NCBI GenBank assembly: GCA_014695195.1
Contig: JACJNW010000023.1
Location: 186,001 to 250,000, forward strand
Reading direction: 5' to 3'
Length of the DNA stretch: 64,000 nucleotides
Origin: Cyanobacteria bacterium FACHB-DQ100
GTDB lineage: Bacteria > Cyanobacteriota > Cyanobacteriia > Leptolyngbyales > Leptolyngbyaceae
The notes below the pieces were generated by a model. It saw only the letters and a program-made list of their open reading frames with translations. It had not been told where the DNA came from and did no database searches. A program made the position numbers and the translations under genes. Each line of letters begins with the position of its first letter. The stretch's first letter is position 1. Below are positions 26,201 to 35,330 of the stretch, in pieces.

Positions 26201-27454
26201 ATGACAAATTCGGTAAATAAGCGCGTTGTGGTCACAGGGCTTGGTGCAGTTACGCCGATCGGCAATACGCTTTCTGAGTTCTGGGACGGTTTGATGAGCG
26301 GGCGCAATGGCGTTGCCCCGATTACCCTGTTTGATGCGTCCCGGCACGATTGCCGTTTTGCGGCTGAGGTGAAGGGATTTGACCCGCATCAATATATGGA
26401 TCGCAAAGAAGCCAAGCGGATGGATCGCTTCTGTCAACTCGCGATCGCAGCCAGTAAGCAAGCTTTGGCAGATGCCGAGTTCACGATCAACGACCTCAAC
26501 GCCGAGCAGGTCGGCGTGTTGATCGGAACGGGCATTGGTGGTTTGAAAGTGCTGGAAGATCAGCAAGAAGTTAATCTAACCAAAGGCCCCGATCGCTGTA
26601 GCCCGTTCATGATTCCGATGATGATCGCGAACATGGCGGCGGGATTAACCGCGATTCAAATCGGTGCGAAAGGCCCAAACTCTTGTTCAGTGACAGCCTG
26701 CGCTGCCGGATCAAACGCGATCGGTGATGCCTTTCAATGGGTTCGACGCGGCTATGCTCAGGCGATGATCTGCGGCGGAACCGAGGCTGCCGTGACCTCG
26801 CTTGCGGTTGCTGGCTTTGCCGCTTGTAAAGCGCTCTCCCTCCGCAACGACGATCCGGCTCACGCTAGCCGTCCGTTTGACAAAGACCGCGATGGCTTCG
26901 TACTCGGTGAAGGGGCAGGCATTCTTCTGCTCGAAGAAATGGAACACGCTCTAGCCCGTGGAGCCAAAATCTACGCGGAAATCGTCGGCTACGGCGTGAC
27001 TTGCGATGCTTACCATATCACCAGCCAAACTCCCGGCGGAAAAGATGCCGCCAGAGCAATGCAGCTCTGCCTCAAAGATGGCGGATTAACCCCGGATCAA
27101 GTTGATTACGTCAACGCTCACGGCACAAGTACACCCGTGAATGATCCGAACGAGACCATGGCGATCAAAACTGCCCTTGGCGATCGCGCTCATCAAATTC
27201 TCGTCAGCTCAACCAAATCGATGACCGGACACTTACTCGGCGGATCTGGGGGAATCGAAGCGGTCGCAACCGTCATGGCAATCAAGCACGATCGCGTTCC
27301 TCCCACGATTAACTTAGTTGAGCCTGATCCAGAGTGTGATTTGGATTACGTGGCGAATCAAAGCCGTGATCATATTGTCAACGTGGCGCTTTCAAACTCC
27401 TTCGGTTTTGGTGGACACAACGTCACACTGGCATTCAAAAAGTTTGTGCCCTGA
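26201..27454 (+). CDS. fabF: Beta-ketoacyl-ACP synthase II
   Basis: This enzyme condenses malonyl-ACP with acyl-ACP in fatty acid elongation. The ATG at 26201 (MTNSVNKRVVVTGLG) gives 417 residues; a TTG three codons earlier is less likely. The catalytic cysteine is in VTACAAGSNAIGDA, and the two histidines are in NAHGTSTPVND and KSMTGHLLGGSGG. The C-terminus NSFGFGGHN is typical. It is downstream of acpP by 87 bases. Confidence 0.97.
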   Translation: MTNSVNKRVVVTGLGAVTPIGNTLSEFWDGLMSGRNGVAPITLFDASRHDCRFAAEVKGFDPHQYMDRKEAKRMDRFCQLAIAASKQALADAEFTINDLNAEQVGVLIGTGIGGLKVLEDQQEVNLTKGPDRCSPFMIPMMIANMAAGLTAIQIGAKGPNSCSVTACAAGSNAIGDAFQWVRRGYAQAMICGGTEAAVTSLAVAGFAACKALSLRNDDPAHASRPFDKDRDGFVLGEGAGILLLEEMEHALARGAKIYAEIVGYGVTCDAYHITSQTPGGKDAARAMQLCLKDGGLTPDQVDYVNAHGTSTPVNDPNETMAIKTALGDRAHQILVSSTKSMTGHLLGGSGGIEAVATVMAIKHDRVPPTINLVEPDPECDLDYVANQSRDHIVNVALSNSFGFGGHNVTLAFKKFVP

Positions 27455-27494
27455 GCTTGAAGTGTCTACCGTTATCGAGGATTATTAGGAGGCT

Positions 27495-27526
27495 GTTATC
27501 GAATAGCAGGTTCCGATAGCTTTTTC
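27495..27526 (+). terminator. Intrinsic terminator of acpP-fabF
   Basis: GTTATCG (27495-27501) pairs with CGATAGC (27514-27520, one G-T pair) and is followed by TTTTTCTG. A second small hairpin, GGTAG-TTTTG-CCTACC, lies just downstream in the tkt leader. Confidence 0.65.
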
Positions 27527-27632
27527 TGATTAGGTAGTTTTGCCTACCATTCTTCATAATGGAAACAGGTATTCGCGTTCTGTCCGAATTCTTCCGTTAT
27601 TGCCCAATCGTCGTTCATTCTTAACAGAAATC

Positions 27633-29642
27633 ATGGTCGTTGCAGCCCAGTCACTCGAAGAACTTTGCATTAATTCGATTCGCTTCTTAGCGATCGACGC
27701 AGTTGAAAAGGCAAAATCCGGACACCCAGGCTTGCCGATGGGTGCAGCTCCGATGTCTTTTGTGCTGTGGGATAAGTTCATGCGGTTTAACCCGAAAAAT
27801 CCCAAATGGTTTAATCGCGATCGCTTCGTTTTGTCGGCGGGTCACGGTTCGATGCTGCAATACGCGCTCTTGTACCTGACAGGTTACGACAGCGTGACGA
27901 TCGAAGACATCAAGCAGTTCCGTCAGCTCGGATCGCGCACTCCCGGACATCCGGAAAACTTTGAAACCCTGGGTGTAGAAGTCACGACAGGTCCGCTCGG
28001 TCAGGGGATTTGCAACGGGGTTGGATTGGCAATGGCGGAAGCGCACTTGGCAGCGAAGTTCAACAAGCCAGAGGCGACGATCGTAGACCACTACACCTAC
28101 GTGATTTTGGGTGATGGCTGCAACATGGAAGGTGTTTCCGGTGAAGCTTGTTCACTCGCTGGACACTTAGGACTCGGTAAACTGATCGCACTCTACGATG
28201 ACAACCACATTTCGATCGACGGTGATACCTCCGTTTCCTTTACGGAAGATGTGGGCAAGCGCTTTGAAGCTTACGGCTGGCAAGTTTTAGTCGTTCCCGA
28301 CGGTGACACCAATCTGCAAGCGATCCAAGAAGCGATCGAAACGGCGAAGCAGGAAACCGGTAGACCGACTTTGATCAAAGTTCGCACGACGATCGGCTAT
28401 GGTTCTCCGAACAAAGCCAACACCGCAGGCGTTCACGGTGCGGCACTGGGTGGCGATGAAGTTGCGGCAACACGGAACAATCTCGGTTGGGATCACGAAC
28501 CGTTTGTTGTGCCTGAAGATGCGTTGAACCACTGGCGCAAAGCGATCGAGCGCGGCACAAAACTCGAAGACGAATGGAATGCGACGTTTGCAAACTACAA
28601 ATCGAAGTATGCCGAAGAAGCCGCAGAATTTGAGCGGATGCTGAGCGGCAAACTTCCAGACGGTTGGGAAAAGTGCCTACCGACCTACACTCCCGAAGAC
28701 AAAGGCTTAGCTACTCGTCAAACCTCTGAGAAAACTCTAAACGCGATCGCGCCTGTCGTTCCTGAATTAATCGGCGGTTCTGCCGACTTAACCCACTCGA
28801 ACTTGACTCTACTCAAAGGCTTCGGCGACTTCCAGAAAGGCTCTTATCAAAACCGCAACCTCCGCTTTGGAGTCCGTGAACATGGAATGGGCGCAATCTG
28901 TAACGGCATTGCGCTGCACGGTTCAGGGCTGATTCCCTACTGTGCAACCTTCCTGGTGTTTGCAGACTACATGAGAGCCGCCATTCGTCTGTCGGCACTG
29001 TCGCAAGCTCAAGTCATTTATGTCATGACGCATGACTCAGTGGCTTTGGGTGAAGATGGCCCAACGCACCAACCGATCGAAACGATCGCATCGTTACGCG
29101 CCATCCCAAACCTGCTGGTCTTCCGTCCTGCTGATGGTAACGAAACCTCTGGCGCGTACAAAATCGCAATGGAGCGCCGCGATCAGCCTTCGCTGCTGGC
29201 AATGACTCGTCAAGCCTTGCCGAACCTGGATGGCAGCTCGATCGATGCTGTATCCCGTGGCGCTTACATTCTCTCTGGTAGCGACGACCTGCCGGACATC
29301 ATCTTGGTTGGAACCGGAAGCGAAGTCAGCTTGTGTGTTACAGCGGCTGAGAAGCTACGGACTGAAGGCTATAAAGTTCGCGTGGTATCAATGCCTTGCT
29401 GGGAACTGTTTGAGGAGCAGGATGAAGCTTACAAAAACACGATTTTCCCGAAAGCGGATCAAAAGCGCTTAGTTGTAGAAGCAGCTTCGAGCTTTGGCTG
29501 GCAGAAGTACATGGGATCAGAAGGCGACATGATCAGCATTGAGCGCTTCGGAATTTCGGCTCCGGGCGGTGAAGCGATGAAGAAATTCGGCTACACCGTG
29601 GAGAACGTTGTAGCGCGTGCGAAAGCGGTCATCGGCAAATAA
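27633..29642 (+). CDS. tkt: Transketolase
   Basis: This thiamine-diphosphate enzyme serves the Calvin cycle and pentose phosphate pathway. The start ATG 27633 gives [20 protein letters not shown] and 669 residues, the usual size; the frame continues upstream without family similarity. Seen in order: [33 protein letters not shown], the ThDP motif [20 protein letters not shown]...[12 protein letters not shown], the pyrimidine domain [11 protein letters not shown], and [14 protein letters not shown] fabF terminator and a small leader hairpin lie upstream, and two strong hairpins lie downstream. Confidence 0.97.
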   Translation: MVVAAQSLEELCINSIRFLAIDAVEKAKSGHPGLPMGAAPMSFVLWDKFMRFNPKNPKWFNRDRFVLSAGHGSMLQYALLYLTGYDSVTIEDIKQFRQLGSRTPGHPENFETLGVEVTTGPLGQGICNGVGLAMAEAHLAAKFNKPEATIVDHYTYVILGDGCNMEGVSGEACSLAGHLGLGKLIALYDDNHISIDGDTSVSFTEDVGKRFEAYGWQVLVVPDGDTNLQAIQEAIETAKQETGRPTLIKVRTTIGYGSPNKANTAGVHGAALGGDEVAATRNNLGWDHEPFVVPEDALNHWRKAIERGTKLEDEWNATFANYKSKYAEEAAEFERMLSGKLPDGWEKCLPTYTPEDKGLATRQTSEKTLNAIAPVVPELIGGSADLTHSNLTLLKGFGDFQKGSYQNRNLRFGVREHGMGAICNGIALHGSGLIPYCATFLVFADYMRAAIRLSALSQAQVIYVMTHDSVALGEDGPTHQPIETIASLRAIPNLLVFRPADGNETSGAYKIAMERRDQPSLLAMTRQALPNLDGSSIDAVSRGAYILSGSDDLPDIILVGTGSEVSLCVTAAEKLRTEGYKVRVVSMPCWELFEEQDEAYKNTIFPKADQKRLVVEAASSFGWQKYMGSEGDMISIERFGISAPGGEAMKKFGYTVENVVARAKAVIGK

Positions 29643-29678
29643 CCTCAAGCTTTGCTTTGAGTAATTAGTCGCGGTGAA

Positions 29679-29734
29679 CCCGGACTTGCGAAAGCTCGCC
29701 CTTTTGAGCGATTTCTAGCTTTCGCAAGTCCGGG
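29679..29734. repeat. Perfect 18-bp inverted repeat after tkt
   Basis: Arms at 29679-29696 (CCCGGACTTGCGAAAGCT) and 29717-29734 are exact reverse complements with a 20-base loop. It begins 37 bases after the tkt stop, without a T-tract, and precedes the true terminator at 29810. It resembles the palindrome after hemB in size and position, though not in sequence. Confidence 0.8.
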
Positions 29735-29809
29735 TATCGATCGTTGACAAAAGCCATGGGTTTGCATCACCCTAGCTTGCCGATGCTGCTTTTATTCCTG
29801 TAGAGAATC

Positions 29810-29841
29810 AGCTCTGCCTCATCGAGGCAGAGCTTTCTTTA
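29810..29841 (+). terminator. Strong intrinsic terminator of tkt
   Basis: AGCTCTGCCTC (29810-29820) pairs perfectly with GAGGCAGAGCT (29824-29834) around a 3-base loop and is followed by TTCTTTATT. It touches the stop codon of the converging radA gene. Confidence 0.88.
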
Positions 29842-31323
29842 TTCCTCTGTTTCATGCTCCTCTGGCTGTCGTGCCCGACTTCCTGCCAGCGCCACACTAA
29901 TCGCATCTAGCACCCGCGCCACCGGAATCACTTCCATCCCTACATCCCCGTAATTTGCACCTTTAGGCACGATCGCTTTTTTGAATCCCAGTTTCGCGGC
30001 TTCTTTCAATCGCAATTCGGTCTGAGAAACCGGGCGCACCTGTCCGCCGAGTCCAACTTCCCCGATCAACACCGTGTACGGATCAACGATACGATCGCGA
30101 AAACTTGCCGCCACTGCCACCGCTACACCCAAATCTGCTGCAGGTTCAGCTACATTCAAACCGCCCGACGAGGCAACATAAGCATCCAGTTTCGATAAGG
30201 GAATACCGACTCGCTTTTCCAGCACTGCCAGAATTTGCAGCAATCGGTTGTACTCGATTCCCGTGGTCGATCGCCGCGGTGAACTATAACTCGTCGCGCT
30301 TACTAGCGCCTGCAACTCCACGACGATCGGACGGGTGCCCTCACAAGCGACGATCGTCGCCGTCCCCGATGCGGCATCTTCTCGGCTGCCCAAGAACAAC
30401 TCCGACGGGTTGAGTACTTCTTGTAGCCCTTGATCGACCATCTCGAACACGCCGATTTCATGGGTCGCCCCGAAGCGATTTTTCACTGATCGCAGCAATC
30501 GATGGCTTGCAAAGCGATCTCCCTCAAAGTACAGCACCGTATCGACCAGGTGTTCTAGAACTTTCGGGCCTGCGATCGCGCCTTCTTTGGTGACGTGACC
30601 AACGATGAAGAGGGTAATATTCTGCCGTTTCGCTACCTGCATCAGAACCGAAGTACACTCTCGCACCTGCGATACCGATCCGGGAGCCGAAGTCAGCGCA
30701 CTGTAGTACAGCGCCTGAATACTATCGATAATCGCCACTCTCGGCTTCAGTGATTCCAACTCGGTCAGAATCGTATCCAAATCAATCTCTGGCAACAGAT
30801 GAAGACTGCCCTCCTCAGATGGCTCAATCAATTCCGCTTCTTCAGGAGTCGCCTTTTTCCCCACGCCCAATCGCTGCGCCCGCAATTTCACCTGTCGTCC
30901 CGATTCTTCCGCACAGACATACAGCGTTCGATAGCGCGTCGCCAATCGATTTGCCGTCTGAAGCAGCAGCGTCGATTTCCCAATTCCCGGATCGCCGCCA
31001 ATCAGCACCAGCGATCCGGGCACAATCCCACCGCCCAACACGCGATCGAGTTCCACATATCCCGATGCCAAGCGATCTTGAGCCTGATCAGAAATCTCGT
31101 TTAGCTTTAGCGACGCGATCGCTTGGGCAGGAGTATTCGATCGACTCTTGCCATTCGTGCCGCGTATCCGTGTAATCTGAGCCATCGCTGCGGGCGGAGT
31201 TGCCGGACGAGCGACCTGTTCTTCGAGGGAGTTCCAGGTCGAGCAAGACGGACAGCGACCGAAATGTTGAGAAAATTCCGCTCCACAATCGTTGCAAACA
31301 AACGTCGATCGTACTTTAGGCAT
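29839..31323 (-). CDS. radA: DNA repair protein RadA (Sms)
   Basis: RadA is a RecA-related helicase that helps branch migration during recombinational repair. The ATG at 31323 (MPKVRSTFVC) gives 494 residues. An N-terminal four-cysteine zinc finger (CNDCG...CPSC) is followed by Walker A GGDPGIGKSTLLLQ, the RadA-specific KNRFGATHEIGVFEM motif and a C-terminal Lon-like domain (LDAYVASSGGLNV, IGEVGLGGQVRPV). It is divergent from rpaB and converges on tkt. Confidence 0.97.
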   Translation of the reverse strand: MPKVRSTFVCNDCGAEFSQHFGRCPSCSTWNSLEEQVARPATPPAAMAQITRIRGTNGKSRSNTPAQAIASLKLNEISDQAQDRLASGYVELDRVLGGGIVPGSLVLIGGDPGIGKSTLLLQTANRLATRYRTLYVCAEESGRQVKLRAQRLGVGKKATPEEAELIEPSEEGSLHLLPEIDLDTILTELESLKPRVAIIDSIQALYYSALTSAPGSVSQVRECTSVLMQVAKRQNITLFIVGHVTKEGAIAGPKVLEHLVDTVLYFEGDRFASHRLLRSVKNRFGATHEIGVFEMVDQGLQEVLNPSELFLGSREDAASGTATIVACEGTRPIVVELQALVSATSYSSPRRSTTGIEYNRLLQILAVLEKRVGIPLSKLDAYVASSGGLNVAEPAADLGVAVAVAASFRDRIVDPYTVLIGEVGLGGQVRPVSQTELRLKEAAKLGFKKAIVPKGANYGDVGMEVIPVARVLDAISVALAGSRARQPEEHETEE

Positions 31324-31499
31324 TTGCAAAACTTAAAAAAATAGATTGCTTGTGAACTTTCGTAAAGCTTAAGAAAGCCTGAAGCTCAGCCATAATCAGG
31401 ATTTGATAGCCTGAGAATTAAAAAGTGAGCTACTATCTCCATAATAAAAGTTGAAAAAATTAACGACTACAGATTTGACTTCAAGGAGCATTACAAACT

Positions 31500-32231
31500 G
31501 TGGAAAGTCATAAAGAAAAGATTCTGGTTGTAGACGATGAAGCCAGCATCCGTCGCATTCTAGAAACTCGCCTGTCGATGATTGGATACGATGTGGTGAC
31601 AGCAGCAGACGGTGAAGAAGCCCTCGACACTTTCCGCAATGCCGATCCAGATCTGGTGGTTCTCGATGTGATGATGCCGAAGCTCGACGGCTACGGGGTT
31701 TGCCAGGAACTCCGCAAAGAGTCTGATGTGCCGATTATCATGCTGACCGCGCTTGGGGATGTCGCCGATCGCATTACCGGACTCGAACTCGGTGCCGATG
31801 ATTATGTGGTGAAACCGTTCTCTCCCAAGGAACTCGAAGCCCGCATTCGATCGGTTCTGCGTCGCGTGGATAAAACAGGTGTCACCGGAATTCCCAGTTC
31901 TGGTGTGATTCACATCAACAGCATCCGCATCGATACAAACAAGCGCCAAGTGTATAAAGGCGACGAACGCATCCGGCTAACCGGAATGGAGTTTAGTTTG
32001 CTCGAACTCTTGGTGAGTCGCTCTGGGGAACCGTTCTCGCGATCGGAAATTCTTCAGGAAGTTTGGGGCTACACACCTGAACGCCACGTCGATACCCGCG
32101 TCGTGGATGTCCACATTTCTCGCCTCCGCGCCAAGCTAGAAGACGACCCCAGCAACCCCGAACTGATTCTGACGGCACGCGGAACGGGCTACCTGTTCCA
32201 GCGCATTCTAGAACCCGGCGAAGTGGAATAG
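31500..32231 (+). CDS. rpaB: OmpR-type response regulator RpaB (Ycf27)
   Basis: RpaB is the essential cyanobacterial regulator of high-light, redox and phycobilisome-energy-transfer genes, paired with the kinase Hik33/NblS. The receiver domain has the acidic pair in VVDDEASIRR, the phosphorylation aspartate in LVVLDVMMPKLDGYG and the lysine in YVVKPFSPKELEARI. The winged-helix DNA-binding domain (about 145-240) ends WGYTPERHVDTRVVDVHISRLRAKLEDDPSNP and GTGYLFQR. The start is GTG at 31500 with AAGGAG upstream. The kinase gene is not in the window. The identification rests on the characteristic N-terminus MESHKEKILVVDDEASIRR. Confidence 0.95.
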   Translation: MESHKEKILVVDDEASIRRILETRLSMIGYDVVTAADGEEALDTFRNADPDLVVLDVMMPKLDGYGVCQELRKESDVPIIMLTALGDVADRITGLELGADDYVVKPFSPKELEARIRSVLRRVDKTGVTGIPSSGVIHINSIRIDTNKRQVYKGDERIRLTGMEFSLLELLVSRSGEPFSRSEILQEVWGYTPERHVDTRVVDVHISRLRAKLEDDPSNPELILTARGTGYLFQRILEPGEVE

Positions 32232-32272
32232 TCAAGCGTCGGCGAGGAAACTACCATCTCCCCGCCCGTTTG

Positions 32273-33040
32273 CTAATAATCGTAAGGATTCTTCGGCTCT
32301 GGAATCGGCTTAATTGAACTTGCTTGAACGACTAATTGGCGCTTGCCAGCTAAAGTTTCTGTAGTCATTTGACCCTCGACTTCGAGCCAAGAATCAACCT
32401 TGTAGTCCGATCGCGACCCCGTGGTCAACTTCACCGGCAATCTCACCGGATAGACATCCGCCGCGCAGCACGTAATCACAAATCGGGTCAGTAAAAAATG
32501 CTGATCGGACAATTCCGGTGTGACGACGACAAATCCCTGCAATTTTGCCTTTTGTCCCGTATAAGCATCGGGTTCCGGATACACCTGAAGCGTCCGAATC
32601 CAGTCAATCAAGCTTTTATCCTCAGTCCGAGCCGAGGCGCGAAACGTTTGCGGTCGAACTCGCGTCAGCGTAATCGAATCATTCACGCCGCGATCGATTG
32701 CCGTCTGACTCGTAAACGGGCGCGGCGTGATGATCAATCCGGCGATCGCGACCCCCAACAACAATGCACTACTCAGCCCTGGCGGAAACAGCGTGATATG
32801 CGGCAAATCGCTCGGAATCGGTCGCGCATTTTGACTGGCTTTCCAGACAAAAAAGCCTTTGATACCGCTAATCACCAGCAGCGAGAATCCGGCTGCGATC
32901 GTCAAAATCTTGTAATTTGGATGGATCAGCAGAAATAATTCATTCGTTAACCAGAACTTGAGAATTGCCAAACCCCAAGCCATCAGCGCTAACAGATCCA
33001 GCCACGGGATCAAAATATGCCAAGGAATTCTAGACATCAT
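32273..33040 (-). CDS. TIGR03943/DUF1980 family membrane protein
   Basis: The 255-residue protein begins MMSRIPWHILIPWLDLLALMAWG, has about four membrane helices and then a soluble part. That part contains VYPEPDAYTGQKAKLQGFVV and FVITCCAADVYPVRL, the typical conserved blocks of this family with the CCAAD motif. Family members pair with a DUF318-type permease (YcgQ/YcgR in Bacillus). Here the pair overlaps in TAATG at 33040, so translation is coupled. I use the ATG at 33040; an alternative extends 10 codons into the upstream gene. Function is unknown, possibly metal- or stress-related export. Confidence 0.88.
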   Translation of the reverse strand: MMSRIPWHILIPWLDLLALMAWGLAILKFWLTNELFLLIHPNYKILTIAAGFSLLVISGIKGFFVWKASQNARPIPSDLPHITLFPPGLSSALLLGVAIAGLIITPRPFTSQTAIDRGVNDSITLTRVRPQTFRASARTEDKSLIDWIRTLQVYPEPDAYTGQKAKLQGFVVVTPELSDQHFLLTRFVITCCAADVYPVRLPVKLTTGSRSDYKVDSWLEVEGQMTTETLAGKRQLVVQASSIKPIPEPKNPYDY

Positions 33041-34047
33041 TAACTGATATACAAGTTCACAAACAAGCAAAATAGAAACGTCAACAATCCCGCCAATCCG
33101 AAAATATAGAGAATTGCTCGCGCCTTAAACACCGACAGCATCAATCCCACACCTTTGAGATCGATCATGGGGCCAAAGACGAGAAATGCAACCAGCGATC
33201 CGCCCGTAAACGTCGATGCAAACGACAGCGCGAAAAATGAGTCAACCGTTGAGCAGATCGAAACCACCGCCGCCAAAATCAGCATTGCCAGAATCGAGGT
33301 GACATTATCCTGACCCAAGCCGAGAATAATTTCACGCGGCACAAACACCTGCGAAATCGCCGCGATCGCGCTTCCTAAAACCAAAACGCCGCCCAACTCG
33401 CGCATCTCTTGCAGCGTGTTGTCGAGCAGCAATCTCAGGCGATAGCTAGTGGGTTTTGAAATGGTGCTTTCCATGGCGGTTTGCAGCTCGATCGGGTCAG
33501 TAATCAGCGGCTTGCTCGACTGTCCCAGAAAATAAGTCCCCGACTGCAACAGCGGTGAAGCCGAGGATTTAGGCGGATCTAGTTTGCGAGAAAGATAGGA
33601 TGCAACGCTCGATTGCAGCAGGGGGCGCACATCTTTCTGAGCGCTAAACACCCAGCCAATCATCGTGGCAATCACCAGCGAAAACCCGATGCGATAGAAC
33701 ACAATTTCCGGCTGATCGCGAAATGCTGTCCAAGTTGCCCAAAAGACGATCGGGTTAATCGTCGGAGCCGCCAGCAGAAAACCGATCGCCACCGATGTCG
33801 GCGCACCCTGTAGCATCAACCGCCGCGCCACGGGCACATTGCCGCATTCGCACACCGGAAACAGAAATCCAATACAACTGCCTGCAAACGCGCCTAGAAA
33901 CGGATTTTTTGGCAGAATCGCGACAAGCTTCTTTTCATCCACAAAAAACTGAAGCAATCCAGAGAACAATACCCCCAGCAGCAAAAAGGGCATTGCCTCA
34001 ACCATCAAACTCAAAAAGAGGGTGAACGCACTATTAATCTGAGCCAT
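33040..34047 (-). CDS. DUF318-type permease (YcgR/YraQ-like)
   Basis: The 335-residue protein has eight or so membrane helices. The family signature is FLFPVCECGNVPVARRL and LAAPTINPIVFWAT in the first half, and STVDSFFALSFA...FLVFGPMIDLKG in the second, an internally repeated architecture. The cysteines and glutamate in CECGN are thought to matter for transport or metal handling, but the substrate is unknown. It is cotranscribed with the DUF1980 protein. Confidence 0.9.
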   Translation of the reverse strand: MAQINSAFTLFLSLMVEAMPFLLLGVLFSGLLQFFVDEKKLVAILPKNPFLGAFAGSCIGFLFPVCECGNVPVARRLMLQGAPTSVAIGFLLAAPTINPIVFWATWTAFRDQPEIVFYRIGFSLVIATMIGWVFSAQKDVRPLLQSSVASYLSRKLDPPKSSASPLLQSGTYFLGQSSKPLITDPIELQTAMESTISKPTSYRLRLLLDNTLQEMRELGGVLVLGSAIAAISQVFVPREIILGLGQDNVTSILAMLILAAVVSICSTVDSFFALSFASTFTGGSLVAFLVFGPMIDLKGVGLMLSVFKARAILYIFGLAGLLTFLFCLFVNLYIS

Positions 34048-34324
34048 TCAATCCGAATGTGAAGAGATTGAGGGGATCATAGCAAGGAACTGGAGATCCT
34101 GAAGAGATTGTAAAGGAAGAAAATTAGCAACAGATCTTCTATCACTAATCAGAAGGACGTTTCAGATGATTCTGAAGTTTTGGCGCGATCGGGCCTCAAC
34201 CGAATGCAGCGATCTTTTTTACGGAAATCTTAAAAAAGCATCATCGGAAACGCAAGAATGAGCCTGAAGATTTGTAAACTGTATGATCAGGCAAAATGAG
34301 TGCCATATTTTCTGAGGAAACGGT

Positions 34325-35248
34325 ATGAAGCAACTGGTTACTGTGGAGCGCCTGTGTTTAATGGGACATACGTTGGCGCTGGCTTTTGGATTGGCAGGAT
34401 TATTACTGGTGCTGCCCAATCCAGAATTTATCGCTTCCCTCCCGGCGATCGGGCAATCTGCTTTCGGTTGGAGCATGGCAAATGGCGGTGTGGGATATAT
34501 TCTGCTCGGCGCGATTACGGTAGCTCTTTATGCTTACCGAACGCTCGGAATGCGGCACTGGCTCACCTTTATGTTGCCTGCGGTGTTTCTATCTTTGGGA
34601 AGCGAACTACTCGGTACAAGTACAGGGTTTCCCTTTGGGGCATACGGCTATTTGAGCGGATTGGGCTATAAGATTGCAGGGCTTGTGCCATTCACAATTC
34701 CGCTGTCGTGGTTTTATGTCGGCTTGTGCTGCTTTGTGCTGGCAAGAGCAGGCTTAGAAAGCCTGAAGTTACCCCTGTGGGCGCAATTAACCGGAGCGAT
34801 CGCACTGGGTTCAGTTCTGTTAACGGCATGGGATTTCGTGCTTGATCCGGCAATGAGCCAGGCACCTTATCCGTTCTGGGAATTTGGGGAAGTCGGCGAA
34901 TTCTTTGGAATGCCTTATCGCAATGTCACGGGCTGGCTCGGAACTGGTGCGCTATTTATGTTTGTGGCTTCCTTGTTCTGGAGAGCAAAGCCGCTAAACT
35001 TAACTCGCGCTCAATTGACAGTGCCGCTGGTGGTTTACCTGATTAACTTTGCATTTGGGGCGATCATTACGGTGGCAGAATTGGATTCGCGCTATTTGAT
35101 TCCAACCTGCATGAGCATTGTGCTGGGAGTTGTTCCGGCGATCGGTCTTTGGTGGATGAGTAGACCCACTCAAGGACTCGAAGCTTCGCTTTCTGGGACG
35201 GTCTCGCGAGATGTGCCCACCGTTTCGGTCGGACTTTCTCAAAAATAG
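34325..35248 (+). CDS. cruF: Gamma-carotene 1'-hydroxylase
   Basis: CruF adds water at C-1' of gamma-carotene in myxoxanthophyll (myxol/oscillol glycoside) synthesis. The 307-residue integral membrane protein shows the family blocks GSELLGTSTGFPFGAYGY, IPLSWFYVGL, AWDFVLDPAMSQAPYPFWEF and FGMPYRNVTGWLGTG. These match the CruF/CrtC-unrelated hydratase group (DUF422-like). The ATG follows TGAGGAAACGGT. The next gene is cruG, the glycosyltransferase of the same pathway, and a terminator-type hairpin separates them. Confidence 0.93.
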   Translation: MKQLVTVERLCLMGHTLALAFGLAGLLLVLPNPEFIASLPAIGQSAFGWSMANGGVGYILLGAITVALYAYRTLGMRHWLTFMLPAVFLSLGSELLGTSTGFPFGAYGYLSGLGYKIAGLVPFTIPLSWFYVGLCCFVLARAGLESLKLPLWAQLTGAIALGSVLLTAWDFVLDPAMSQAPYPFWEFGEVGEFFGMPYRNVTGWLGTGALFMFVASLFWRAKPLNLTRAQLTVPLVVYLINFAFGAIITVAELDSRYLIPTCMSIVLGVVPAIGLWWMSRPTQGLEASLSGTVSRDVPTVSVGLSQK

Positions 35249-35257
35249 AGATTGAGA

Positions 35258-35286
35258 AGAGATGCTCGATCGAGCATCTCTTTTTT
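35258..35286 (+). terminator. Strong intrinsic terminator between cruF and cruG
   Basis: AGAGATGCTCG (35258-35268) and CGAGCATCTCT (35271-35281) form a perfect 11-bp stem running into a T-tract. It sits ten bases after the cruF stop and upstream of cruG on the same strand. Confidence 0.88.
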
Positions 35287-35330
35287 GTAATCATTCAAAG
35301 CGATAAGGGGTTAAAGGGTTGACGAATTTT

